Source of the DNA: Basidiobolus meristosporus CBS 931.73
Taxonomy: Eukaryota; Basidiobolomycota; Basidiobolomycetes; Basidiobolales; Basidiobolaceae
DNA length: 64,000 nt
NCBI GenBank assembly: GCA_002104905.1
Contig: MCFE01000129.1
Coordinates: 62,001 to 126,000, forward strand
Direction of reading: 5' to 3'
Made by a program: the position numbers and the translations under genes. Below, piece by piece: positions 1-10,439 of the stretch (position 1 is the first letter of the stretch; each line of letters starts with the position of its first letter). A model generated the notes under the pieces. The model did no database searches. It was not told where the DNA came from and saw only the letters and a list, made by a program, of their open reading frames with translations.

Positions 1-1110
1 AGACCTGACGGTGATAAAGGAAAAGGTAAAGGGAAAAATGTCTACCCAAGCCTGAGACAGGGAGGCATACAAAAAAAACTGCAATTCTTGCCAATTAATC
101 TCACAAGCCAGGAACCAACTGAATCCCATCATAACCTAGAATATTTAACAACAAGAAAACAGCTGTTTTTACAAGAGTTGGATGTGCAGCCAGTTGAGCT
201 ACACTCCAGCAAGGTAGATGAATTTGCTGAAAAAAGGCAATTTGTCTACCACATCATCCACAGCCTCCACAGCCTCCATTGTTGACAGAGTGGAGATCTC
301 ACTAACAGACAGGGCAACATTGTCAAGAGCTTGAAAGACTATCACAATGCATTCAGTGGAGCTTTGGAACCTCAACAGGCACACCAAGAGGTTGCAGCAC
401 TTCTTTAAGAGCAGTGCTCAAGAAAATGCGCTGGAATATTGCAAGGATTTATTGCAAAGACTAGCAGATGAGGAGCTAGACCTTGCAGTGCCAGCTGAAG
501 ACTAGGACATGTGGGAACCAGTGAGTGAATGGTGGCATAAAGCCATTGTGTTCCTGCCAAAGTTGTGGAACCAAAGCATTACAGCAGAAATACTTATTGA
601 GTGGTAGATTTAATGGAGTTACTTGTTGAGTGTAGGGTTGGGCTTAATGTTAGTATAGGGTATGGAGACTTGCATAGGTCAAAGCAATTGACAATTGAGG
701 TACAACTGAGGTTTCAACGGAAATAAATTAATCTGTATGAATAAAAAATATGAGAAACGCTTGAGTGAGGAAATAAGGAGTGCGAAAAAGAGGCAATTAC
801 CAATCATTTCACACAAATGTAGGAGGCAACTGGAGTTTCAACAGAAATAAGTCAATTTGTATGCATAAAAAGTAAGAGAAACAGCCAAGTCAGGAAGTAA
901 GGAGGGTAAAAAAAGGGATAATAGCCAATCAATGTACACAAACATAGAAAATAATCAAGTGTTTGGGATCAAGAAGAGAGCAAATTGGCAGGGAACCAAT
1001 CAAAAGTCAATTATACATTATTGTGATGAGAAATTTTGACTAATTTTGTTGTGAAATCTGGGGTGCAATTATTTTTCAATGGTCTCTGAATAGTGTCCTG
1101 ACAAGATTAG
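1..1110 (+). mobile_element. Family-B repeat, copy 1 (3' half of an unrecognised transposon gene plus tail)
   Basis: This is a degenerate copy of a repeat that recurs at 2330-3775 (inverted), 10440-12190, 15700-16749 and 29034-30240. Translated in broken frames it contains conserved pieces such as HTKRLQHFFKSSAQEN and EYCKDLL, followed by a WEPV motif, then a non-coding AT-rich tail ending near 1110. In other copies family B lies head-to-head with a Tnp2 transposase, so I infer it is the second gene of a Tnp2 (CACTA-like) transposon. I do not recognise the protein. This copy has internal stops and frameshifts, and its 5' end lies outside the window. Confidence 0.7.
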
Positions 1111-1139
1111 TACCTCTTAGTCACACAACTTTCTCTTTT

Positions 1140-1807
1140 AATGGGATTATCTCAATAATTTTTTGTTGGATACTGGCATATACCTAGAAAATTCTTGGAA
1201 CATTCTGGTCTCATTTAGAGTTCTATTGACATCTGGAACCTTCTAGAACACCATGATTAGTAATCACTTAATTAATGAGAAAAGCGTATAAGGAGGATAA
1301 TTCCTCAACAATGATTCATCATCCCTTTTATCAATATACCAACTGGTTGAATTAGTGGGATCACTGCTGCCTGCTGCTAAATGACCTTCCAGTCTCAGAT
1401 CTTAGGACACACACAGGACACCATGCTGACACCCAACTGACCTCTGAGGCACTACTTGTAAGGAATACTCAGAGTAAGTATTTTATTATCTTTATTTCTT
1501 TGCCAAGTCCGTTCTTGTACAGGCAAAGCTGCTTTTCTGTCTTCGTAACTATTAACCACAGCTGCATTCTTATCAGGTCCCCGATGGTGTATTTTACAGT
1601 GGTTTTGATTTTAGAAGGTAAAGTAAATTATCATCTCGGAGGATACTGAACCCAGCACATACATTTGTCCAGGCACCAACTAAGCTGGGGATTGTAGCTC
1701 AATAGTTTTCCCTTCACATGCTTGTGACTTTATTACCCTTCAGCTTAGAATAGAGTCAAAACCAAGTATTCCTAGAAAGCTTTTATCAAAGATTTTTGTA
1801 CCTAGTA
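1140..1807 (+). mobile_element. Chromovirus LTR end and 5' leader remnant
   Basis: No gene is present. By eye, 1400-1800 aligns with the LTR end and leader of the chromodomain gypsy element at 32050-32420, sharing the order of a GGCAAAG tract, a CTGCATTC tract and a GGGGATTGT-GGCTCAA-like tract. The 1140-1340 part resembles the fragment at 13860-14100, with the same arrangement of TCTAGAACC, a TATA-like GTATAAGG and ATCATCCCTT. It is best read as the leader of an old gypsy insertion trapped between two inverted family-B copies. Confidence 0.5.
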
Positions 1808-1810
1808 AAT

Positions 1811-2021
1811 AGACTTGTTCCATTGTGCCATTGATCATAGTGCCAGAAAGTGCTGTATATTTTGTTATTAATATGATATTTTAGGGTCATATGCATGTCA
1901 ATTTTGATCCCAAATTGGCACTGTATGGCGCCATCTGGCACTATGTTGCATGATCAGGCACCATCTGGCATGCTATGGCACTATTGGGCACTATGATCAG
2001 CCAGAATGATGGAACAAGTCT
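1811..2021. mobile_element. MITE of family E (TIR AGACTTGTTCCAT, TSD AAT)
   Basis: This 211-bp non-coding element has perfect 13-bp terminal inverted repeats (AGACTTGTTCCAT / ATGGAACAAGTCT) and is flanked by AAT at 1808-1810 and 2022-2024. Its interior carries repeated GGCAC(T/C)AT and CTGGCAC subterminal motifs, as do the ends of the long family-E element at 25067-28794. I infer mobilisation in trans by a DDE_4-type transposase. A TA duplication flanking a TIR one base shorter is an equally good reading at this single locus; the 3-bp reading is preferred because it holds at all three E loci. Confidence 0.8.
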
Positions 2022-2024
2022 AAT

Positions 2025-2329
2025 GCCCCATAGACAAAACACTTGAGAAGTGTTGGATATATATCTCCCTTAGACTTATATGCAACCATGCCATAAGTTA
2101 GGTGATAGAAGTGTGTTAGGTGCAGCAGGTGTGCTCTGATGAAGAGGTTAGTAGACAGGAGGACATTGTCCTTTTGATTAAAAATATATATAAAATATCT
2201 AAGGTAGTAGTGAGTAATTCAAGAAAGAGGAATGATTCTACAGCGCAATATATGAACCCTATGAGAAATTATTGTGATGATTCCATGAAAAGGCCATCAC
2301 AAATTTAAAGTCCTGTGAGTAAGAGGTAG
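2025..2329. other. No gene seen
   Basis: AT-rich sequence between the small inverted-repeat element and the inverted family-B copy. The only open frame here is a short one at 2120-2308 with no recognisable motif, which I do not call. Confidence 0.4.
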
Positions 2330-3775
2330 TGATCCCATCAGGGCACCATGCAACAACCATCAAAAAGTGATTGCACCTCAGATTTCACGAATAGTTTAGT
2401 CCAGATTTTTCATCACAACAATATATCAGTTGCTTTTGATTGGTTCCCTGCCAGTTTGCTCTCTTCTTGATCCCAAACACATGATCATCTTCTATGTTTG
2501 TGTACATTGATTGGCTATTATTCCTTTTTCTTACCCTCCTTACTTCCTGACTCAGCTGTTTCTCTTACTCTTTATGCATACATATTGACTTATTTCTGTT
2601 GAAACTCCAGTTGTACCTCAATTGCCAATTGTATTGACCTATACCAGTCCCTATACCCTACACTAAAATTAAGCCCAACCTCACACTGAATAAGTAGCTC
2701 CATTAAAATCCACCACTAAATAAGTATTTCTACTGTGACGCTTAGTTTCCATGACTCCGGCAGGTATCCAATGGCTTTATGCCATTATTCATTCATTGGT
2801 TCCCACACATCCTGGTGTTCAGCTGGCATTGCAAGGTCCAGCACCTCAACTGCTAGTCTTTACAATAAATCCTGGCAATATTCAGGTGCATTATCTTGAG
2901 CACTGCTCTTGAAGTGCTGCAAACTCTTAGTGTCCCTGTTAATGTTCCAAAATTCCACTGAATGTATTGAACTTGTTCTGCTGGATAGTGCTACATTGGG
3001 CATTATAATAGTCTTTCAAGTTCTTGTTGTTGTAGCCTTATCTGCCAGTGGGATCTCCACTCTGTTAACAGTGAAGGATGTTGAGGCTGTGGTAGACAAA
3101 TTACCTTTTTCTGCAAACTCATTTACCTTGCTGGAGTGTAGCTTAACTGCCTGTGCTCTCAGCTCTTGTAAAAACAGCTGTTTTCTTGTTAGTAATTCCT
3201 CTTGGTTATGATGGGAGTCAGTCAATTCCAGGCTTACAGCATTAATTTGCAATAACTGCAGTTTTTTATGCATCCCTGTCTCTGGCTGGGGCAGACACTT
3301 TTCCCTTTATCTTTTCCTTTATCATTGCCAGGTCTTTCACTGCTGCTTTGTCTGAGTTCTTCTTGTATTGATCTACATTTTCTCCTTGCAGTATTCTGCT
3401 CTGCTGCATCTGTTTGGCTTGCTTGTCCCTTCTTGGCGCTCTGCTGGCAGCTTGACACTTCTTAACCACTTCTTTTGTGCTCTCAGCCATAATTGTGGCA
3501 TGCTCCACAGAAAGCTGCTTGCTTCATCACTGCCAGGTCCTTTACTGCTACTTTGACTGAGTACTTCTTGGGTATTACAATGCTTTTTCCTTAATTAATG
3601 TTTTTCTGGTGCATCCATGTCTGCTTGCTTGTTCCTATTTGAAACTCTTCCAGCCACCTGACATCTGTTTGATGCTTGTGAGGAGCGTTTGGCCCTGATT
3701 GAAACAGGCTCTTAAGGAGGCTGCTGGTTTTTAGCCATGACACCCATGTACTTCTGCTTTTGATAGTTCCTGCTA
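2330..3775 (-). mobile_element. Family-B repeat, copy 2 (inverted relative to copy 1)
   Basis: This is the reverse complement of the family-B unit, longer at its 5' side than copy 1. Short open stretches read KRKQLFLQEL-like and FAEKGNLSTTAS, preceded by a lysine/arginine/glutamine-rich coiled-coil-like stretch (3266-3508, minus). It faces copy 1 (1-1110) with about 1.2 kb between, so the pair could form a long hairpin. About 36 bases near 2960-2995, absent from copy 1, end in the family-E terminal sequence (AGAACAAGTT), suggesting a truncated E insertion. All frames are broken. Confidence 0.7.
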
Positions 3776-3798
3776 CTCTTGAGATACTTTCCTGGCAT

Positions 3799-4106
3799 AC
3801 TAAAACTTGAACTGATTTTTATTGAGGTTCCAACAGCTCCTTATATACATTTTGCCAGACCAATTGCTGACTAATTGTATTTCCTAATGTAGGTTGGGCC
3901 TGATGACTCATTAGATTGCATCATCATCACCCAATAAGATCTTACCTAATATATCTATTTCTGTCTGATAAGGATCTGCTGATTCATTTGCTGACCAATG
4001 CTACTGATTTCATAGATAGTACTGATGTACTGATAACCCAAAAATATACAAATTGATTTGACTCAAAACTGTTCTAACTTAAACATTCAAGCGGTAGATT
4101 GTAACA
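3799..4106 (-). repeat. 3' LTR of the gypsy element
   Basis: 308 bp, nearly identical to 8368-8672. On the minus strand it begins TGTTACAATC directly after a purine-rich tract. The other edge shares ACTAAAACTTGAAC with the 5' LTR, so I include those bases although the end is then not a canonical CA. Confidence 0.88.
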
Positions 4107-4116
4107 TTCTCCCTTA

Positions 4117-5946
4117 CTAAAGTTGAGAGAGTTCTCCTGAATCTCTTTTCTTGTGATACCAATATCTTGATGGTTCAATATTATCAGCATGTCTTGCAAG
4201 CTTGAGTCTGTCCCTATGCACTAAGTCTTCCCGGATATTACCTTGTTTGTCCACCAGTTGGTAAGTTGCAAATGGACATTCTCTGATGATCATGAATGGT
4301 CCTATCCATTGTGGCTCAAACTTCTTCTGAGTGTTGTTTCTTAGCAATACAAAGTTCCCAACTGTAAATGCTTCTGGTGATATAGTCTGATCAAATCTCT
4401 GCTTCATCTTTTCTGCACTTTGAGATACTTTGGTCTGTGCCTCTTGACATCTTTGTTCTAATTGCTGGTGTCTACTTGGCTGACTAAGTTCATCTTCTAA
4501 GGCATCTGTAAGCTTGGGTTGTGTGAGATCTCCTGGAATCCTTGGTTCACATCCATACACTAAGTAAAATGGTGATTGCTGGGTGGTGTTGTGTACTCTG
4601 ACTCTGAATGCCTAGAGTGCTTGGTCTATATACTCATCCCATCTACTGACAACTCCATTTGCATACTTGGTCAGCATTTTTCCAAATAATCCATTAAACC
4701 GCTCAGTGACTCCATTAATTCTGGACTGATTTGCCAAGGTTTTCAAGTGTCTGATCTGCTGCACTTCCAGGTAAGCCTCTAATGTCTTTGCCATAAAGTT
4801 TGCTCCTCTATCAGATAAGATCTCCACAGGGCATCCAAACTTCATCAGGATCTCATGGTAAATGAAACTTGCAACTTCTTGTTCACTGGCTATTGGTACA
4901 GCTTTAGCAACTGGCCATTTAGTGGCATGGTCAATTGATACTAGGATCCGACGGCTGCATTTCCTGGTAGTTGGCAGTCTTCCAGTAAAGTCAATTCCCC
5001 ATCTCTCAAATGGTCTTACAGGCTCCAAAGGAAAGAGTTTGGCAATTTGTTGTGGCTGGCCTTGATTGATTTGGCAGTTTGGGCATGTCTTCACTATCTT
5101 CTCAGTATCTTGTTTCATTCTGGGCCACCATGCTCTGGCTTTCACAAGGCTATAGGTTCCTTCAATTCCAAGATGTGCATATCCATTGTGTAGCTTGTGT
5201 ATTAAATCCAGGCAAGCAACATAAGGACAATAGGCAATAGGGCTTCCATCAACAATTTGGTAGAGTGTTTCATCCTGTACAACAAATTTGTTGGCTTCAT
5301 CCTGGATTATCTTCTTTATCTCTTCATCCACCCCATTAGGAATGGCTTGGTCCCCCAAGTACTTTGGTAATAGGCTAGGCCAATCTGATTCATGCACCAA
5401 GTTGAGTTGTGCAACTTGATCTAATCTTGATAAGGCATCAGCAACCGTGTTGTTTTTTCCAGGGCAGTAGACAATCTCCAGGTCAAATTGCTGCATGTAT
5501 TCACTCCATCTTGTCATTCTTCTATAGAGTACCTTCTGAGTAAATGTATACTTGGGGGAGGCATGATCAGTCTTCACAGTGCATTTGACTCCTTCAATAT
5601 AGAATCTCCATGTCTTCAAACAGTGTATTATAGCAAGCATATCCTTCACATGGACTGGATAGTTTTGTTCTGCTGAGTTCAATTTCATGGATTCAAAGGC
5701 AACAGGGTAGTCCTTTCCCTTGTGTTCTTGGCTCAGCACTCCACCAATTGCATAATCTGAAGCATCTGTGCACAGATTGAGCTCTTTTCTGAAGTCTGGT
5801 ATTCTTAAGCTTGGCAGCTTAGCAAGTTCATTCTTGAGTGTCTGGAAGGCAGTCTCACAAGCTATGTCCCACTTGTAGGCATTGTCTTTCTTGAGGATAT
5901 CAGTTAATGGGGCTGCAATACTTGCAAAGACTTGACAAATCTCCAA
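4117..5946 (-). pseudogene. Gypsy RNase H and integrase region (one in-frame stop)
   Basis: Frame 5946-4612 (444 residues) starts in the RT connection and carries the RNase H signature LCTDASDYAIGGVLSQE, then the integrase zinc-binding HHCC region (HLGIEG...WWPRMK...CPNC) and the DDE core with GIDF, LSDRGANF and GVTERFNG. A single TAG at 4612-4614 ends it; the same frame continues to 4117 and adds the GPY/F-like C-terminal module (IGPFMIIRECPFATYQLVDK). So only one stop separates the integrase core from its C-terminus. The upstream junction with RT is a frameshift in the overlap 5904-5946. The catalytic acidic residues are visible. Confidence 0.92.
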
Positions 5947-7226
5947 TAATAGGAAACCATTCCAAGGAAGGATCTGAGTTCTGATATGCTATGGGGCTGC
6001 TTCAAATTCTTGATAACTTCAACCTTCTTAGGGTCTAAGGTCACTCCTGTGCTAGTCACTATGTGTCCCAGGTATTCAACATGCTCCTTGAAGAATTCAC
6101 ACTTGGCTAGCTTGCCATATAGCTTGTTCTCTCTTAGTTTCTTTGAGACCTTGTCAATGTGCACCAAGTGATCCTCTTCTGTCTTGCTGTATATCAATAT
6201 GTCATCCAGGTAGATTATCACAAATCTGTCTAAGTACTCCTGAAAGACAGTCTGCATCAGCGTCATGAATGTTGCAGGGGCATTAGTGAGGCCAAAGCTC
6301 ATAACTAAGTACTTGTAATGTCCATATCTGGTCCTAAATGCTGTCTTAGGAATATCTTCTAGTTTCACCATAATTTGGTTGTATCCTGACATGAGGTCAA
6401 TCTTGCTGAAAATAGTGGCTCAACTAAGTTGGTCCAAAAGCTCATCAATCAAAGGTATGGGGTACTTATTTTTAACGGTAACTGAGTTCAGGGCTCTGTA
6501 TTCAATGCACATCCTAAGTGTTCCATCCTACTTTTTCACAAAAAGCACTGGTGCTCCCCAGGGTGACTTGCTGGGCCTGATGTATCCTTGCTCCAATAGC
6601 TGATCAATTTGTCTCTCCATTTCCTCCAATTCCAATGGACTCATTCTGTAAGGTGTCTTGCTCACTGGAGGGCTATCTTCTGTGTCAATGGCATGATCCA
6701 CGTCTCTGACTGGTGGTAGGCTTACAAGCTCATCTGGAAACACATCTGAACATTTCTTCAAGAGAGTCTGGACCTGCCGGGGTGCTGGGGTAGAGGAATC
6801 CTCCTGTAATACCACCATGAGGAACATCTTGGTACCTTTTCTAAGTGCTCTACAGAACTGGGTCTTGCTAAGTTCACTTGTCTCACACACACTAGAATTG
6901 ACCAAGTTGAAATCCAGCCTGGCAGGTAATAGCTCATAGGTCTTGTTGTCTTTTTGGATCTGAGTAGCATGGGTTCTCCAGTTGATTGATGGATTACAAC
7001 AAAATAGCCAGGTTTTTCCAAGTACAAGGTCAAACTTGCAGTTCCCAAATATCTAAGCCTGTAGGTCTTCTTCATGGTCATTGATCTTCATTCTTACTGG
7101 CTAGGTAATATGGTTGATTATGTGAGAGTTCCCATCAGCTGTGGAGACTGAAGTTAATTTGGTGGGTTCCAAGTTGATTCCAGCTTTCAAAGCAAATTAC
7201 TCTGACATGTACTCATGTGATGCTCC
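5904..7226 (-). pseudogene. Gypsy protease-reverse transcriptase region (broken)
   Basis: Protease begins just after 7227 with GASHEY, the residue before G being replaced by a TAA stop. RT is split in one frame by TAG at 6528-6530 and TGA at 6420-6422. The N-terminal part includes EMERQIDQLLEQGYIRPSKS and SPWGAPVLFVKK; the palm includes FRTRYGHYKYLVMSFGLTNA and the catalytic YLDD at 6201-6212; the thumb/connection includes EYLGHIVTSTGV. Gag, protease and RT keep the same frame, so the ancestor probably encoded one Gag-Pol polyprotein at least through RT. Confidence 0.9.
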
Positions 7227-8249
7227 TTAGTCAATCATGATCTTGGCAGGTACTCCATTGATTACTCCATTCAAGTATAATAGCTTTCCTGAGTTTGAGG
7301 TCATCTGGGATAGGTATTCTTCTGTCATGTGGAAGGTGAGTTCTGCGTCTTCTTCAAGCTCATCTTCCACATTACGGTGTTCATGGGACTCAATATGGTT
7401 GAAGGTTCTTGTTGGCTGGTATCCAATTCTTCTCTGAGGGCAGTACTTTGCAATATGTCCCTGCTGGTGGCAATTGAAGCAAAGTCCTTTCTTCTTGCAT
7501 TCTTCTGAGGTAGGATTCTTCTGCATAGCGTCTATTTCCATTGGTACTGCTTCTGACTGTCTTCTTTCATAATGATTGTAGCCTTTCTGATTAGTCACTG
7601 TAGGCTTCCCAACTCCAAACATAGCTGAGTCATAGTCAACGGCAATCTTGATGGCTTCTTCAATAGTCTGAGGTCTTTGGTAATTCACTTCCTTGCAAGT
7701 CCTTTCTTTCAACCCATCAAAAAAGTATTCAACTTGATCCAAGGGGTCCATTCTTTCAATTTGTCCAAGTAGACATCTGTACTCATAGATGTATTCTTGC
7801 ACCATTCCTCTCTGTCTGAGTATCTTTAACCTCCTTCTTAGTAGTGTCTGCTGGTGTGGAGGTTCAAAAGCATCCTGAATTTCCGACACAAACTCATTCC
7901 AGGTAGAGATTGTAGAGCATCCCATCATAGTGGCTGACCTGATCTTGTTGTGGTACCACTGTAAGGCTGCATCTGCCAGGTAAGAAGCTGCATAATACAA
8001 CTTGCTTTCTGGAGCAATTCCTTTAGCTTTAAAAGCTTCTTCAATCTGAAAGAGCCAAGTTCCCAGGTTTTCATTGACTCTGCCATGTTACCAGTTGACC
8101 TTCACACTAAAGTTGCTCTTGACAGGGCTTTGCTGGCTCTGAGCCATGGTAGTCATTTCTTGTTGCTGTTGGCTGAGGATCTGGAGTAACTGTTGCTGTT
8201 GGGCCAGGATTTGCTGCATGGCATTCTTCCATTCTTGATTGTCCCACAT
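7227..8249 (-). pseudogene. Gypsy Gag with CCHC zinc knuckle
   Basis: Capsid/nucleocapsid precursor. The likely initiator ATG is at 8249-8247, opening into a glutamine-rich stretch; one in-frame TAA at 8088-8090 interrupts, after which 257 residues run open (8000-7227). The retrotransposon gag core is visible (LADAALQWYHNKI and, further on, LKILRQRGMVQEYIYEYRCL), followed by a zinc knuckle CFNCHQQGHIAKYC (C-X2-C-X4-H-X4-C). The frame ends with a TAA inside the protease active-site motif. Confidence 0.9.
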
Positions 8250-8367
8250 CTTGAGGGAGGTTTCTTCTTTCTTCAGGAGGGAGGTTTCTGGTTATTGCTG
8301 CTACCAATGTTGCAAGTCTTGGTATAAGAGTTGTAGAGGAATAGGGAGTTTAGCTAGTATTGTATTC

Positions 8368-8672
8368 ACTAAAACTTGAACTGATTTTTATTGAGGTTCC
8401 AACAGCTCCTTATATACATTTTGCCAGATCAATTGCTGACTAATTGTATTTCCTAATGTAGGTTGGGGCTGATGACTCATTTGATTGCATCATCACCCAA
8501 TAAGATCTTACTTAATATATATATTTCTGTCTGATAAGGATCTGCTGATTCATTTGCTGACTAATATTGCTGATTTTATAGATAATACTGATATACTGAT
8601 AACCTAAACATATACTAATTGATTAAACTAAAAACTGATCTAACTTAAACATTCAAGCGGCAGATCATAACA
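8368..8672 (-). repeat. 5' LTR of the gypsy element
   Basis: 305-bp partner of 3799-4106; the copies differ by several substitutions and a small indel in a CATCATCACC-type tract. On the minus strand it starts TGTTATGATC. The outer flank at 8673 begins CTTGAAC, which also occurs at the opposite edge of both LTRs. Confidence 0.88.
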
Positions 8673-9215
8673 CTTGAACCAACTTTTTGCTATCTACCCT
8701 GATGATATCTTGATCCACTCTAAGATGCAAGATGAGCATAACTTTCATATAAAGAAAGCATGATCAAGCTTAGCATTACTGGTGGAAATACCCAGCTGGA
8801 AATATGAGAGTTGGACTAGAAAGCAGTTGAATATCAAGGTAATCTTATAAACTCTGGAGGAGCTTGGCCAGACCCCAAGATATATTGTCTGGGAATAATC
8901 CTGCTTCCATAAAAGAAGTGCAGCACCTCCTTAGATTTGCCGGCTTTTACTGTTGATTAATTGCAAACTAATGCAAGTTAGCAACTCCCTGGCAGAAGCT
9001 CAAACAGCACAACCTAACCTTTGCCTGGAATGAAGGACAATATGAGTCCTCTGATTACATTAAGATGGCCTCCTAATGTCTTCTTATGTAGATGCCATCC
9101 TGTCCTGGAAAACTCCCTGTTTGGTAAAAGTAGTTCAATCATTCCTTGAATATGCCAACTTCTACCATATATTCATTGCCAACTACTCTAAGATGATCAC
9201 TCCCTTATCAAAGCT
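8673..9215 (+). pseudogene. Old gypsy RT/connection relic
   Basis: In broken plus-strand frames the remains of an RT catalytic region (YLPDDILIHSK-like) are followed by a thumb/connection segment (VQSFLEYANFYHIFIANYSK). It is closest by eye to the chromovirus RT at 35600-35960, whose nucleotide run ATCTACC-TTGATGATATCCTGATC is recognisable at 8690. Numerous stops mark it as ancient. The minus-strand gypsy element at 3799-8672 sits immediately to its left. Confidence 0.75.
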
Positions 9216-9392
9216 TGTTGTCTCATTGCATATTAAGATTTGACTAGACTTAGTCATGGTACTGTTGTTTGGGGAAATAGGCTCACAATCCATCAGTGAA
9301 CCTTCTTTATCAGAGCTATCCCTCTGCATGTCATATTCAGAAGGCTGATGTGAGCCTAAAGGCATTACAAACCTACCTGACTCAGTTTGCAC
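9183..9392 (-). pseudogene. Tnp2 transposase N-terminal relic, copy 2
   Basis: A short open minus-strand stretch contains SEYDMQRDSSDKEGS, then CEPISPNNSTM. It matches, residue by residue, the segment ahead of the recognisable Tnp2 region at 15420-15530 (EYGMQSCSSEEEGT, then CAPISPNKSTL). In both places a family-B copy lies to the right on the plus strand. I infer the N-terminal part of a CACTA-like Tnp2 transposase; the catalytic part is missing here. Confidence 0.55.
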
Positions 9393-10439
9393 TAGGTGAC
9401 AAAGACGGCCCGATGCTAATACAGAAGTACCAACTGGCTGGCATGATAGTGTTGGTACAGTAGTGACTGGTCAATGGTCAAATATGACTTGTGTAGCAAA
9501 ACACTGACTATGATTGCCTTAATACTTCCTATGCTGTCTATGTGCTTCATGGCTGAGAGGGTTGCTACAATAGCCACATGGTCTTTTTTCTCATCTCCTA
9601 TGGCATTGAATCAAAGTGGTCTTGTCCTTGGGGCAATCAGTTTGACACTCAAGAATGTGATACTATTATATCACTTTTTTTCATTAATCATGCAAATTTA
9701 AGACAATCTTGTATTTGCAACATTCCACATACATGCATGCAATATTCAATGATGACCACCATGGTAAGCATTATAAATAATGTTTTGACACCACATTCAC
9801 ATATATATGTAGCACTGTTTTCCCTTTGGTTTCAATCACCCCCATATAAAGGCCACCAAAAAGTGAGGCAAAGTTGTCTGAATCCCTACCAACCTCTTCT
9901 GCTCACATCAGCAGGAGAGCTGCTGGACAACAGTTTTCTTTGACATTCAGCACAACAAGCAGGGGTGCATCCAAAAAAGGCCATGTTAACAGTGTGCCTA
10001 CTAAAGTCAATTATGCAGACACCTCAGGTGCTAAGTCAAGTGGCAATTAAGAACCTCTGTGGAGCTGCAAACTGACCATAATGCTTAGGCAGATGAGAAT
10101 ATAGCAAATGCGGTACTCTTGGTTGAAAACCAGAAAGTGACTATTGTAGCATATTAGCAAGTATGTTGTCAGCTCATACCAACGCATTACTGAGGTAATT
10201 TGTTGAAGTGGCAGATAGGATATATTTGAAGGCTCAGAGTAGTCAGGAAGTAGTCTAGAGCAAGGATGGGTGGATAATGCATGTACAGCAGTCATATCCC
10301 TGGTAGAGAATCAGTATTATTTCCGCAAAGAAGGAACCCAAGTAGCCCAATGCTGCAGCTAAGAATTGTGCTATTCCTCAATATAACAGCAAAGGATCAA
10401 TGCACAGTCTTTGAAGCTCAACAATAGTCCCCAGAGATA
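9393..10439. other. Unassigned degenerate sequence between Tnp2 and family-B relics
   Basis: The corresponding interval at 15560-15700 is only about 140 bp, so roughly 900 bp here is extra and may be a decayed insertion. The open frame at 9578-9943 (121 codons) has no motif I recognise and no homologue elsewhere in the window, so I do not call it a gene. Confidence 0.4.

Larger units (their letters stand above)
3799..8672 (-). mobile_element. Ty3/gypsy LTR retrotransposon, nearly full length, degenerate
   Basis: A 4.87-kb element reading on the minus strand: 5' LTR at 8368-8672, gag with CCHC knuckle, protease, reverse transcriptase, RNase H, integrase, 3' LTR at 3799-4106. The order PR-RT-RH-IN identifies Ty3/gypsy (Metaviridae). 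A purine-rich tract (AGTAAGGGAGAA) lies directly before the 3' LTR, which begins TGTTA, as expected for a polypurine tract. Gag, protease and RT share one reading frame, interrupted by in-frame stops; a frameshift follows RT. No chromodomain is seen. It is inserted beside an older gypsy RT relic (8673-9215) of opposite orientation. Flanking bases do not give a clean 5-bp duplication. Confidence 0.92.

Noticed and set aside
1810-2022. Reading the 211-bp MITE as a Tc1/mariner derivative with TA duplication
   Set aside because: Possible at this locus alone, but the other two family-E elements fit 3-bp duplications (ATT, ATA) and the long one carries a DDE_4 transposase, not a Tc1/mariner one.
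9578-9943. 121-codon frame in the transposon island
   Set aside because: No similarity to any element in the window and no recognisable motif; probably decayed insertion sequence.
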